Positions 16,421 to 25,137 are shown, counted from the stretch's first letter. The stretch is DNA of 64,000 bases from JAVBWO01 sp036677375 (GCA_036677375.1 JAVBWO010000019.1:1-64000), one strand, 5' to 3'. Made by a program: numbers and translations. Notes: generated from the sequence alone by a model not told the origin.

Positions 16421-16792
16421 TTAATAGGAAATGGCGTCTACGGGACTTTCCTCCGCAACGATCTTGATCACAACGCGGTTAGGCACGCAAGCGATCACCT
16501 GACCCCCATGGCTGATCCAGCCGGTTTTCACGCAGATCTGGTCGGGGCAGGGCGCTTCCAGCATGCGGATCTGCCCAGGTTTGGTTTCCACGATGCAGGG
16601 ATAGGCGGCACCTTGGATCGTTATGGTTTGGGATTGATCTAGTTTTACGGTTTCCACCACCTTACCGTCAACGGTGATGACAGCTTGAACAGCTTCTCCT
16701 GTTGTTCCCATACCGAACAGGGCAAAAGCCAGCCAAGCGAGAAGGCCTAAGGCAATCACGGCAAAAATGATCCATAAATCCTGCTTGGACAT
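16421..16792 (-). CDS. Membrane-anchored NusG domain II protein
   Basis: A 123-residue protein. One N-terminal membrane helix (DLWIIFAVIALGLLAWLAFALF) is followed by an extracytoplasmic NusG domain II-like beta domain with the characteristic CPDQICVKTGWISHGGQVIACVPNRVVI segment, where the two inner Cys may pair. The family (COG5341) is unrelated in function to transcription factor NusG. It precedes the Gx transporter gene and is probably co-transcribed with it; a joint role at the membrane is inferred from this common pairing only. Confidence 0.85.
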   Translation of the reverse strand: MSKQDLWIIFAVIALGLLAWLAFALFGMGTTGEAVQAVITVDGKVVETVKLDQSQTITIQGAAYPCIVETKPGQIRMLEAPCPDQICVKTGWISHGGQVIACVPNRVVIKIVAEESPVDAISY

Positions 16793-17197
16793 GGTAACCG
16801 CTCCTTTCGTAGTAGATTATACGCCGTTGGCACAGAATTTGCAAGAATCGACAAGAGGCAGGGGAAGGCAGGAAAGCAGGAAAACAAAAAATTAGGAAAG
16901 TAGGAAAGAAGAAAACAGGAAAACAGGAAACAAGAAAGCAGTCAAAGAAACGTGTTTCTTTTGTTATTTATGGCATTAACAAAAACATAGCAACGAAGCA
17001 ACTTGACCGTTTTTTATGTTATAATGAAAAGCAGTAAAATCGAAAAACAAAACTGTGCATATCGTTGTCTTTGATTTTTAGACTCTAAGATTATTTTTTA
17101 TTGCTTGTCTGCGGCGTAAAAAAGTGTGCTGTAGAAAAATGCCGTTTGGGGTTTTCATATTAAAGAAGCGATGAAGTAGGAAGAAGGATGTGACGGA
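16793..17197. other. Intergenic region with purine-rich tract
   Basis: The 405-bp divergent region between the NusG-II gene and topB. At about 16858-16940 one strand is nearly pure purine with many GGAAAxCA and GGAAAG words. A TATAAT at 17017-17022 lacks a well-spaced -35. No gene seen. Confidence 0.5.
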
Positions 17198-19363
17198 ATG
17201 GGCAAGATCCTGGTTTTAGCGGAGAAACCCTCTGTAGGCAAAGAGCTGGCCCGCGTATTGGGCTGCCGCAAAAGTGCAAACGGCTGCCTGATGGGGGATC
17301 GATATATCGTGACTTGGGCTTTGGGTCATTTGGTGACTCTGGCTGAGCCGGAGCATTATGGCGAGGAATACAAAAGCTGGCGCCTGGAGCTTTTACCCAT
17401 GCTTCCCGCAAAAATGGCGTTGACGGTAATTCCGGAGACTGCTAAGCAATACGGTGTGGTAAAACAGCTCCTGCATAGCAGTGAGGTTTCTTCTTTAATC
17501 ATTGCCACCGATGCCGGTCGGGAAGGGGAACTGGTGGCTCGCTGGATTTTGGCGAAAGCCGGTTTTAACAAGCCCGTCAAGCGCCTGTGGATTTCCTCCC
17601 AGACTGACAAAGCCATTCGGCAGGGTTTTGCCGCCTTAAAAGACGGCAAAGAATACTATGATCTTTATCAGGCCGCCCAGGCTCTGGCGGAAGCCGACTG
17701 GCTGGTAGGACTCAATGTGACCCGGGCGCTGACCTGCAAATACAATGCCCAGCTTTCCGCCGGCCGGGTGCAGACCCCCACCTTGGCTTTGATTGTAAGA
17801 AGGGAAGAAGAAATCAAACGCTTTGTTCCCAAGGATTATTATAATGTCAACGCCGATTTAGGCAGTTTTTTTGTCACTTACCGGGACGGCAAGAATCAGA
17901 CTGCTATTTTCGACCGGCAGGAGGCAGAAAAGATAGCGGCGAAGATCCGAAATAAGATGTTTCGCATTACCCAGATTCAGGTGATTCCCAAAAAAACACC
18001 GCCGCCGCTGCTCTACGATCTTACCGAATTGCAGCGGGATGCCAATAAGCTATATCAGTATTCTCCCAAGGAGACATTGTCTATCATGCAGCGTTTATAT
18101 GAAAACCATAAGATCCTGACCTACCCCAGAACGGATTCCCGTTATTTGACCGATGATATTGTCCCTACTCTGCGGGAACGGCTGCAAAGTGTTTCTTTCG
18201 GTGAATTTTCTCCTTTGGCGGCGGAGATCATTCGTCAGCGTAAGCCGATAGCCAGAGCTTGTGTCAACAACGCCAAGGTGACCGATCACCATGCCATTAT
18301 TCCCACCGAGGAAGCGCCAAATCTTCTGAATCTCAGCACAGGGGAAAAACGCGTTTATTTTCTGGTGGTGAAACGGTTTTTGACTTGTTTTTACCCTGAT
18401 TACGAGTACAAGCAGCTGAAGATTACCTTAACGGCGGAAGGAGAAGTTTTTACGGCCGCCGGGCGTGAGATTGTCCAGCAAGGGTGGCGAAAAGTCTATG
18501 ACGGGGAAGAAGAAGTGGAAGAGGTGGAGCAGGTTTTACCCTCGCTTCGGAAAGGAGACAGCTTTACCTGTCAAACGGTACAGCTGAAGGCCTTAAAAAC
18601 GGCGCCGCCTGCTCGCTATACCGAAGCGACCTTACTTTCCGCCATGGAGGACCCTTCTAAATATATTGAAGACAAACAGCTGAAAGGCTATATCGGCGGC
18701 GGTTTGGGGACTCCTGCCACCAGGGCGGATATTATTGAAAAGCTATTTTCTTCCTTTTATGTGGAGAAAAAAGGGACTTCTATTGTTCCCACTTCCAAGG
18801 GTATGCAGTTGATTAGTTTAGCACCTAACGATCTGAAAGAGCCCCTGTTGACCGCGCAATGGGAAAAAAAGCTGGAAGCCATCAGCAAAGGCGGCAATAA
18901 AGAGTCTTTTATTCAAGATATCAAAAATTACGCTACCGCTTTGGTCAAAATGGTGGTAAAAAGCGAAGCCAAGTATGTACACGACAATATGACCAGAACG
19001 CCTTGTCCCGTTTGTGGCAAAATGATGCTTAGCGTTACCAGTAAAAAAGGCAAGATCCTGGTCTGTCAGGACCGGGAATGTGGGCACCGGCAAAATGTCA
19101 GCATGACCACCAATGCTCGCTGTCCCAACTGTCATAAGCATTTGGAGCTTTTTGGCGAGGGAGAAAAACGTACTTATGTTTGTCCTTGCGGTTTTCGGGA
19201 GAAGGCCGACGCCTTCCACAAGCGCATAAAAACACAGGCCGGAGCGTCAAAGTCTGATGTGCAGCAATATCTGAAACAACAGAAAAGCGATGAACCGCAG
19301 GAAATGAGTGCGCTAGCCATGGCTCTTGCCAAGGCCATGGCGGAAAGAAAAGAAAAAAATTAA
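17198..19363 (+). CDS. topB: DNA topoisomerase III
   Basis: A 721-residue type IA topoisomerase that decatenates and relaxes negatively supercoiled DNA. The Toprim domain is at the start (ILVLAEKPSVGKELARVLG, IIATDAGREGELVARWI), followed by QLSAGRVQTPTLALIVRRE and the catalytic tyrosine in HKILTYPRTDSRYL at about residue 307. The C-terminal third has zinc-binding clusters CPVCGKMM...CQDRECG (about 602) and CPNCHKHL...CPCG (about 645). This is the usual architecture of Bacillota TopB. Monocistronic; it starts at ATG after AAGGATGTGA. Confidence 0.95.
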   Translation: MGKILVLAEKPSVGKELARVLGCRKSANGCLMGDRYIVTWALGHLVTLAEPEHYGEEYKSWRLELLPMLPAKMALTVIPETAKQYGVVKQLLHSSEVSSLIIATDAGREGELVARWILAKAGFNKPVKRLWISSQTDKAIRQGFAALKDGKEYYDLYQAAQALAEADWLVGLNVTRALTCKYNAQLSAGRVQTPTLALIVRREEEIKRFVPKDYYNVNADLGSFFVTYRDGKNQTAIFDRQEAEKIAAKIRNKMFRITQIQVIPKKTPPPLLYDLTELQRDANKLYQYSPKETLSIMQRLYENHKILTYPRTDSRYLTDDIVPTLRERLQSVSFGEFSPLAAEIIRQRKPIARACVNNAKVTDHHAIIPTEEAPNLLNLSTGEKRVYFLVVKRFLTCFYPDYEYKQLKITLTAEGEVFTAAGREIVQQGWRKVYDGEEEVEEVEQVLPSLRKGDSFTCQTVQLKALKTAPPARYTEATLLSAMEDPSKYIEDKQLKGYIGGGLGTPATRADIIEKLFSSFYVEKKGTSIVPTSKGMQLISLAPNDLKEPLLTAQWEKKLEAISKGGNKESFIQDIKNYATALVKMVVKSEAKYVHDNMTRTPCPVCGKMMLSVTSKKGKILVCQDRECGHRQNVSMTTNARCPNCHKHLELFGEGEKRTYVCPCGFREKADAFHKRIKTQAGASKSDVQQYLKQQKSDEPQEMSALAMALAKAMAERKEKN

Positions 19364-19533
19364 GGGGACGGAATCCAATTTCTTGACTTCTGCTTGCTTG
19401 AATACAATATTAGTTGAAAATCTGTTAAGATAAACTGGAAAAAGAAATACCCTTAGAGAAACTGCCAGCGAAGTATTATACTTTGACGAAGGTCGCCCCG
19501 GGCGGGTCTGGCATTTATAAAAAAGTAAAATAA

Positions 19534-19566
19534 AAAACCCTGGAATCAAGTGATCTCAGGGTTTTT
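19534..19566. terminator. Bidirectional terminator topB / cytidylate kinase-like gene
   Basis: AAAACCCTG...CAGGGTTTT with a loop of about 15 nt containing a weak inner stem. A-tract on one side and T-tract on the other; it lies between convergent genes. Confidence 0.7.
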
Positions 19567-19599
19567 GTCCGTAAAGGGATGAAGAGGAAGATTGCATTT

Positions 19600-20223
19600 T
19601 TACTTGTGTGTCAGGACTAAAAATTCTTTTATAAGCTTACCGGCTCCCTCCACGCCAATGAAACTGCTGTCTAAAGCCAGGTGGTAATTGCTGGCCACGC
19701 CCCATTTTTTCAAAGTATAGTAATTATAATAATGCGTCCGTTTTTTATCGATTTTCAAAACATTTTCTTTGGCATCCTCCTGTTTTAGGTGGTAGAGGCT
19801 GACGGCCCGTTCCACCCGCTTTTCAAGGTTGGCGTGAATAAAAATATTGACACAGTGGGGATGATCTCTTAAAACATAGTCGGCACAGCGTCCCACGATC
19901 ACAGCGTTTTCCGTTTCCCCAATGCGTTTGATGATGGAAGATTGCAGTTGAAACAGCTTGTCGGTAATGGAAATGTCCAAAAGAGGCGTCATCTTATTGT
20001 TGGTGCTATAGGCGCCGAGGGCCAGAGAATAAAGAATATTGTTCATTGCCTTTTCATCTACGTTTTCGAAGATTTTTTGACTTAAGCCGCTTTCCTTGGC
20101 AGCTTCCGCCAGAAGTTCTTTGTCATAAAAAGCATAGCCCAGTTCCTGAGCCAGCAAACGGCCGATTTCTCTGCCGCCCGAACCATACTGCCTGCTGATA
20201 GTTATGATTTGGTGCTCTGTCAT
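19600..20223 (-). CDS. Cytidylate kinase-like family protein
   Basis: A 207-residue P-loop protein of the cytidylate-kinase-like family (AAA_26). IITISRQYGSGGREIGRLLA holds the nucleotide-binding loop, then YDKELLAEAAKESGL, NAVIVGRCADYVLRDHPHCVNIFIHA with the GRCADY motif, and IDKKRTHYYNYYTLKKWGVASNYHLALDSSFIG. The true Cmk of DNA metabolism is distinct, so the phosphoryl acceptor here is unknown. ATG with AGGAGGGATCG upstream. A 14-bp palindrome (TTTCGTGCACGAAA) lies 72 bp before the start at 20295-20308. Confidence 0.88.
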   Translation of the reverse strand: MTEHQIITISRQYGSGGREIGRLLAQELGYAFYDKELLAEAAKESGLSQKIFENVDEKAMNNILYSLALGAYSTNNKMTPLLDISITDKLFQLQSSIIKRIGETENAVIVGRCADYVLRDHPHCVNIFIHANLEKRVERAVSLYHLKQEDAKENVLKIDKKRTHYYNYYTLKKWGVASNYHLALDSSFIGVEGAGKLIKEFLVLTHK

Positions 20224-20294
20224 AACGATCCCTCCTAATTTAATTTGTCATCTATGTTGAATCAGTTTCCCCCTTTTCCTGCGAAGGATATTGG

Positions 20295-20308
20295 TTTCGT
20301 GCACGAAA
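20295..20308. promoter_or_regulatory. 14-bp perfect palindrome, possible operator
   Basis: TTTCGTGCACGAAA is perfectly symmetric and lies upstream of the cytidylate kinase-like gene in otherwise featureless AT-rich DNA. Its factor is unknown and it may be chance. Confidence 0.3.
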
Positions 20309-20422
20309 TAGGGTTTCTTTAATTTATATTTTATACAAAACAACGGCGGCAGTCAGGCGAATCCCAATTTTTAACTTTATAAATATGCAAGAAAATATTT
20401 TCATTTTTTTAATAAATTAAGA

Positions 20423-20554
20423 GAACATGTCATTGACAAAGCTCGTATCCATTATACCATAACCAATGCGGGCGGCGCACCCAATATTATTCCAAACGAA
20501 GCGGAATCATGGTATTTTGTACGAGCGCCTTTCCGAAAAGATGTGGAAGAAATA
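20423..20554 (+). pseudogene. Fragment of M20-family amidohydrolase (AbgB-like)
   Basis: 44 codons without any start read EHVIDKARIHYTITNAGGAP, then NIIPNEAESWYFVRAPFRKD, then VEEI. The blocks HYxITNxGxAPNxxPxxAExWYxVRAP belong to the dimerisation domain of p-aminobenzoyl-glutamate/aminoacyl-aspartate amidohydrolases of peptidase family M20. The zinc-binding parts on both sides are absent. The fragment stops exactly at a long hairpin (20554-20598) and lies just before a truncated PucR regulator, so it is what remains of a deleted amidohydrolase/PucR locus. Confidence 0.75.
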
Positions 20555-20598
20555 ACCATAAAAGCATTAAGTCTGACAGACTTAATGCTTTTATGGTT
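20554..20598. repeat. 22-bp perfect inverted repeat
   Basis: AACCATAAAAGCATTAAGTCTG is followed after one base by its exact complement. No T-run follows on either strand, so it is not a standard terminator. It abuts the end of the amidohydrolase fragment and may be a rearrangement product or a leftover mobile-element end. Confidence 0.75.
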
Positions 20599-20729
20599 GC
20601 ATTTCATGTCTCATGATTCAATAACTGGAATATTGCTTATTTGTTTTATAGGATTGATCATAAGCAAAATGTTATCATGTGATATGTTATAATAAAGGTA
20701 GATGTCTGAGAAAGTAAGAAGGTGAATCC

Positions 20730-21092
20730 ATGGGATTATTGCTTCGGGAAATTCTCAAATCAGAGTTTTTTAAAGACTTCAAGGTGCTGGCAGGTCATGG
20801 TGGCTTGGATAAACAGGCGCAGGGTTTGGCGATCTTTGATGCTCCCGATGCCTTTCAATGGACGCAGGGAAAAGGGTTGGTGGTTACTTCGGGTTATGTG
20901 TTTTATCAAAATCCGGGCTTGTTCGAAACTTTTATTCATTCGGAAGGATTTAAAAAATCGTCGGGAGTAGGAATCAAACTACAAAGATTTTTAAAAGAGA
21001 TACCAAACCAAGACATTCTTAAAGCGTTTAACGAGTATGAGATTCCTCTTATAGGAAGAGGGGAGGGTTCAAAACGTGCGTATCTTAATTGA
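20730..21092 (+). pseudogene. PucR-family regulator, N-terminal domain only (truncated)
   Basis: 120 codons encode the PucR N-terminal domain and nothing more: LREILKSEFFKDFKVLAGHG, GLDKQAQGLAIFDAPDAFQW, GKGLVVTSGYVF, and GVGIKLQRFLKEIP...FNEYEIPLI. Full PucR proteins are 400-550 residues with a central GGDEF-like and a C-terminal helix-turn-helix domain, both missing here. The frame ends 17 bp inside the following yaiI/yqxD gene, whose ribosome site (GGGAGGG) is within the junction. PucR proteins regulate purine or amino-acid catabolic genes, which fits the amidohydrolase fragment upstream. A weak expression product is possible but it lacks any DNA-binding part. Confidence 0.75.
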
Positions 21093-21516
21093 CGGCGATG
21101 GTTGCCCGGTAGTGGATCTTACCATTAAGATCGCCGGGGAATTTGACGTGGAAGTCATACTCTTTTGTGATACTTCTCATGCGATCCAGCGGCCCGGCAG
21201 CAGCACCGTGACGGTTTCCAAAGGCGCGGACAGCGTAGATTTTGCTTTGGTGAACCAAGCGGGGGCGGGAGATATCATTGTGACGCAGGATTATGGCCTG
21301 GCAGCCATGTGTTTGGCGAAAAAAGGGGTTCCTCTGCGCCAAGACGGTATGGTTTATGGAGAAGGCAATATCGACGCCCTTCTCTTAGCCAGGCATACCG
21401 CTAAAAAAGTCCGCATGGCGGGAGGCAGGCTAAAAGGTCCTTCCAAACGGACAAAGGCTGAAGATGCGGCTTTTGCCGCAAGCTTGCGCAAGCTCCTATC
21501 GGAAAATCAAGAATAG
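21076..21516 (+). CDS. UPF0178 protein (YaiI/YqxD family)
   Basis: A 146-residue protein with a PIN-like/NYN nuclease-type fold. RILIDGDGCPVVDLTIKIA, SKGADSVDFALVNQAGAGDIIVTQDYGLAAMCL and the C-terminal GPSKRTKAEDAAFAASL are the family blocks; the conserved acidic residues (DGD, D-x-D/QDYGLA) resemble a metal-dependent nuclease site. No function is proven. The start is GTG 21076 with GGGAGGG upstream, overlapping the end of the PucR remnant. Confidence 0.88.
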   Translation: MRILIDGDGCPVVDLTIKIAGEFDVEVILFCDTSHAIQRPGSSTVTVSKGADSVDFALVNQAGAGDIIVTQDYGLAAMCLAKKGVPLRQDGMVYGEGNIDALLLARHTAKKVRMAGGRLKGPSKRTKAEDAAFAASLRKLLSENQE

Positions 21517-21691
21517 AAGAGCAGCAAAAGAGTAATGGGGAGGGGCATCAAAAAAAATAGAGTAATGAATAGAATATCATGGATACAGGAATGTTTGTAA
21601 AACGAAACATGAAAAAGAACCAAATTCTTTTCGTTATCCTATTGTGTATCGGTAAAGCAGGAGACGGAAGATAAAAACGGAGGTGTTTCTG

Positions 21692-22150
21692 ATGTTAGCC
21701 ATCGGCAGCAAAGCGCCGGAGTTTACCTTGCAGAATCAAAAGGGGAAGGTAGTCTCCCTGCGGGATTTTATCGGCAAAAAAGTGGTGCTTTATTTTTATC
21801 CCAAGGATCAAACGGCTGGATGCAGCCGTCAGGCGGTTGCTTTTCGGGATCTTTATGAATCATTCCTGCAAAAGGATGTGGTGGTGATAGGTATCAGCAA
21901 AGACAGCGTGGCCAGTCATGAGAAATTTGTCTCCAAGTATGACTTGCCTTTCATCCTGTTGTCTGACCCGGAGCTTTTTACCATCAAAGCCTATGATGTG
22001 TGGCAGGAGAAAAAGCTTTACGGCAAATCTGCTATGAGTGTGGTAAGGACAACTTATGTGATAAATGAAACGGGCCGCATCGTACAGGTATTCGCAAAAG
22101 TAAAACCGGACAGTAACGCAGCGGATGTCCTGACCTTTCTTGAAGCATAA
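21692..22150 (+). CDS. Peroxiredoxin, BCP/PrxQ family, single cysteine
   Basis: A 152-residue thiol peroxidase that reduces H2O2 and organic peroxides. It begins LAIGSKAPEFTLQNQKGKVV and carries the active-site block YFYPKDQTAGCSRQAVAF with the peroxidatic cysteine. BCP proteins often have a resolving cysteine five residues later; here that residue is Val, and the protein has no other cysteine, so it must work as a 1-Cys enzyme with an external thiol. ATG 21692 has CGGAGGTG upstream, which decides it over the in-frame GTG 21683. Confidence 0.9.
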   Translation: MLAIGSKAPEFTLQNQKGKVVSLRDFIGKKVVLYFYPKDQTAGCSRQAVAFRDLYESFLQKDVVVIGISKDSVASHEKFVSKYDLPFILLSDPELFTIKAYDVWQEKKLYGKSAMSVVRTTYVINETGRIVQVFAKVKPDSNAADVLTFLEA

Positions 22151-22174
22151 AAAAGCATGGCAACAAGAATAATA

Positions 22175-22211
22175 AAAGGAGCGCCTGGCACTTTGTGCCA
22201 GGCGCTCCTTT
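22175..22211. terminator. Terminator after peroxiredoxin gene
   Basis: A perfect 17-bp stem AAAGGAGCGCCTGGCAC/GTGCCAGGCGCTCCTTT with loop TTT. Confidence 0.8.
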
Positions 22212-22362
22212 CAGAACCTTTGGTGTGCACCATGGTAAGATGGATTTTTCTTTTTGTCTGTGCTATGCTATAAAAAATAGTTGGGAATATAAATGTATAA
22301 AAAGATAAACGGAATAAGTTTAAGCAGGAGATCGTTTTGACGGAAGGATTGGGGCGCATGCC

Positions 22363-23550
22363 ATGACACAGTTATTAATTCGGCTTTTTATTAAAAATTA
22401 TCAAAATACACATAACCAAAAGGTACGGCAAAAATATGGTATGTTGGGGGGTATGGTAGGGATTGCCATGAACCTGCTGCTTTTTGCCGGAAAGTTCTTG
22501 GCGGGAATTCTGACTTCCTCTATTGCCATTACCGCCGATGCTTTTAACAACCTTTCCGACGCAGGCTCTTCTATCTTGATGCTGATCGGTTTCAAAATGG
22601 CGGGCCGCCCCTCAGACAGCAACCATCCCTTTGGGCATGGCCGCATTGAATATCTGGCCGGTTTGGCGGTTTCCATGGCCATCATGCTGATGGGCATCGA
22701 ACTAATTCGGTCATCTTTAGATAAGATCCTGCACCCGGAAGCCATGGTTTTTCAATGGGTTTCCATGGTAATTCTTTTGGCATCCATTGCTGCCAAGGTT
22801 TGGATGTGCCTTTTTAACCGCAAACTAGGAAAAGTAATAGACTCAGTCGCTATGAAAACCACCGCGATGGATAGTTTAAGCGACGCAATTGCCACCAGTG
22901 TGGTGGTGATCGGTATTGCCATTAGTGCTGTTACAGATCTGGTGCTGGATGGTTATCTTGGAATTTTGGTAGCCGGCTTCATCCTTTATACCGGATATCA
23001 CACGGCAAAGGACAGTCTGAGTCCTCTTTTAGGGCAGGCTCCCGATCCGGCTCTGGTAAAGGATATTGAGAAAACCGTGCTGGTTTACTCGGAAGTGGTG
23101 GGGATTCACGACTTGATTATTCACAATTATGGGCCGGGACAGATTATGGTTTCCCTCCATGCCGAAGTTCCTTGTGATATGGATGTGATGAGCGCTCATG
23201 ACGTAATCGACCTGATTGAGCTGGAATTGAAGAAAAAATTTGATTGCGAAGCTACCATTCATATGGATCCCATTGTGACCAATGATGAACGCATCTTGTT
23301 TTTGCGGCAGCAGATCAGTCAGTTGGTGAAGGAGATTGATCCCAGGTTGTCCATCCATGATTTTCGGATGACAGCCGGACCGAGCCATAAAAACCTGATC
23401 TTTGACGTGGTGGTGCCGCACCGGTTTGTTTTGGACGATGATGAAATCCGGCAACGGATCAGGGATGCGGTTCAGCATTGGGAAGGGGGAAGGTATTATG
23501 CGGTGGTGCATGTGGATAAATCTTATCTGGGAGAGCCGGAAAGACATTAG
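22363..23550 (+). CDS. Cation diffusion facilitator transporter
   Basis: A 395-residue CDF protein exporting divalent metal ions by proton antiport. Six membrane helices occupy about residues 30-215. The first metal-site motif is AITADAFNNLSDAGS (about 55-69), followed by NHPFGHGRIEYLAGL, and the second is TTAMDSLSDAIATS in helix 5. The C-terminal cytosolic domain (about 220-300) has the metallochaperone-like fold and an extra C-terminal extension is present. Metal choice (Zn, Mn, Fe) cannot be read safely. The start ATG has only a weak Shine-Dalgarno. A strong terminator follows. Confidence 0.92.
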   Translation: MTQLLIRLFIKNYQNTHNQKVRQKYGMLGGMVGIAMNLLLFAGKFLAGILTSSIAITADAFNNLSDAGSSILMLIGFKMAGRPSDSNHPFGHGRIEYLAGLAVSMAIMLMGIELIRSSLDKILHPEAMVFQWVSMVILLASIAAKVWMCLFNRKLGKVIDSVAMKTTAMDSLSDAIATSVVVIGIAISAVTDLVLDGYLGILVAGFILYTGYHTAKDSLSPLLGQAPDPALVKDIEKTVLVYSEVVGIHDLIIHNYGPGQIMVSLHAEVPCDMDVMSAHDVIDLIELELKKKFDCEATIHMDPIVTNDERILFLRQQISQLVKEIDPRLSIHDFRMTAGPSHKNLIFDVVVPHRFVLDDDEIRQRIRDAVQHWEGGRYYAVVHVDKSYLGEPERH

Positions 23551-23590
23551 GCCGCTGGCCGGATCTGGATCTCAATCTGGCATAAAATAC

Positions 23591-23626
23591 AAAAGGAGCC
23601 GGCATCATGGAATGCCGGCTCCTTTT
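23591..23626. terminator. Terminator after CDF gene
   Basis: A 15-bp stem AAAAGGAGCCGGCAT/ATGCCGGCTCCTTTT with a 6-nt loop. Confidence 0.8.
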
Positions 23627-23793
23627 CATGGGTGTTGGGGAAGGTTGCATATGATTATCAATATGAAAAACAGGTGGGCCCGACAGTAATAGCGTCATAA
23701 ACAGCGTATGCAAATGGCAAAAGCCGAGGCAAGTAACGCCGTGGCTTCTATAAACGTAAGATAGCGGAATCAATAAGGTGCGCAATGTTAGGG

Positions 23794-24888
23794 TCAAAGG
23801 GGAAAGACCTCGGAAACAAAGGCGGCTTTTGCCAGCTTGCGGTTGATTGCCCAGGTGTAATAGGGCGACGCTCCTTTAGCAGCGCCAGGATTTTTGGTTT
23901 CAATGATAAGGTATTTTTCCGTTTGATTGATATTGATGATATCGGAAAGATCGCCTTTGTTCAAATCAACCAAGATCTTTTCATTCCCAGCCTTGGGCAG
24001 CTTGCCTACTTTCAGACGGGTCAGAGCGCCTTGGCAGCAAAGATAGCGTTTCCCCTCCGTCGTGGTCTTCTGATAGTACCAAATTCCGTCATAAACAAAG
24101 AATTGCTGATAAGTGTTGCCGTCCTGTCCCTGTTCCAGAAGCAGTTCTTCTCCGCTGCCGTCGGTCTTCATCCGGTAATAACCGGTGTTATTAGTATAGT
24201 AAAGATAGCCGCCGTCATAGACCACGTTCTGGATTGCGGCGCTTTTGTAATCTTTAATCTTTGTGACGCTGCCGTCCGATTGGACCGCGAAGAGGCTTAA
24301 TCCCTGTGTGCTGTCTGGGGAAGGCGACAGGGTAAAATAGAGGGCGTCGCCTAAGCTTAAATTGTTTATTAAACCGGTTGTTTCGTTTTTCGGCAGCAAA
24401 GTAGCGACATCGGCGAGAAGGCGGCTTTGTTCTGTTGCCGCATCCAGCTCATATAGCTTGCCTTGTTCATTGGCATAATAAATTTTATCCTCATATCCCG
24501 TTATGGCGGTCAGACCGGTCGCCAGCTCATGCAGGGTTTTACCATTAAGATTTTTTGCCATTAACGTCTTGTCGGAGGTATAAAAAAGAATGTCATCGCT
24601 TAAAAAAAAGTCGGTTGCCGCCTCATCTAAGATCTTGGTAGTGGTTTGTCCTTTTTTAACATATAGATAAGTGCCGGTAAAGTTCTCATTGACATTACGG
24701 TAAACGATATAGGTATCATCTTCCGCTACGATAGCTGTATGAATATAGTTATTGGCAGGATAAAAAGGCAAACCTGTACTTTCAGCCGGTTTTGGCTTTT
24801 CGGTTTCCGCACCGTAGATGCCGCAACGGCTCAAAGCAAGGGCGAGGATTAAAAGTCCAAGGAAGGCAAAAAATGATTTATATTTCAT
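23794..24888 (-). CDS. DUF5050-type lipoprotein with beta-propeller-like repeats
   Basis: A 364-residue exported lipoprotein. The signal ends in ALSRC (lipobox; Cys about 22). The mature part consists of repeated units such as DDTYIVYRNVNENF, DDILFYTSDKTLMAKNL, EDKIYYANEQGKLYEL, GGYLYYTNNTGYYRMKTDGSG and DGIWYYQKTTTEG, each with an aromatic Y-Y pair. This is the DUF5050 pattern, seen in clostridial surface proteins, and it probably folds as a beta-propeller. No enzymatic motif. AGGAGGTACC before the ATG. Function unknown. Confidence 0.85.
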   Translation of the reverse strand: MKYKSFFAFLGLLILALALSRCGIYGAETEKPKPAESTGLPFYPANNYIHTAIVAEDDTYIVYRNVNENFTGTYLYVKKGQTTTKILDEAATDFFLSDDILFYTSDKTLMAKNLNGKTLHELATGLTAITGYEDKIYYANEQGKLYELDAATEQSRLLADVATLLPKNETTGLINNLSLGDALYFTLSPSPDSTQGLSLFAVQSDGSVTKIKDYKSAAIQNVVYDGGYLYYTNNTGYYRMKTDGSGEELLLEQGQDGNTYQQFFVYDGIWYYQKTTTEGKRYLCCQGALTRLKVGKLPKAGNEKILVDLNKGDLSDIININQTEKYLIIETKNPGAAKGASPYYTWAINRKLAKAAFVSEVFPL

Positions 24889-24956
24889 GATGGTACCTCC
24901 TATTGAATTCTATTTATTGTAACATCTTTTTACCATGTATGCAACGAAGGAAAGTC

Positions 24957-24985
24957 TTGACAAACCCCTGGATTGGTATTACGAT
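24957..24985 (+). promoter_or_regulatory. Promoter of the manganese riboswitch - P-type ATPase unit
   Basis: TTGACA (24957-24962) and TACGAT (24980-24985) are separated by exactly 17 bp. Transcription would start near 24992, immediately before the riboswitch. Confidence 0.75.
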
Positions 24986-24994
24986 AAGAGCAAT

Positions 24995-25137
24995 TGAATA
25001 CTACCGCTTATTAAAGGGGAGTAGTTTAAAATATATCACCAACAATCTCGATTACTTGTAATCTGGTGATATGTGCCAAAGGAATTTGGTTACCAGACTT
25101 TTAATATGGCTTGCAAGCCATATTAAAAGTTTTTTTA
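24995..25137 (+). ncRNA. yybP-ykoY (manganese) riboswitch with terminator
   Basis: The leader contains the invariant TTAAAGGGGAGTAG (25011-25024) of the yybP-ykoY aptamer. The closing helix P1 pairs TATTAAAGG (25009-25017) with CTTTTAATA (25098-25106). A strong intrinsic terminator follows: ACTTTTAATATGGC/GCCATATTAAAAGT at 25097-25130 with a T-run to 25137. The 3' strand of P1 is also the 5' strand of the terminator, so ligand-stabilised P1 would prevent termination, as described for Mn2+-activated yybP-ykoY switches. The downstream gene is a P-type cation ATPase, a classic member of this regulon. Confidence 0.85.
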
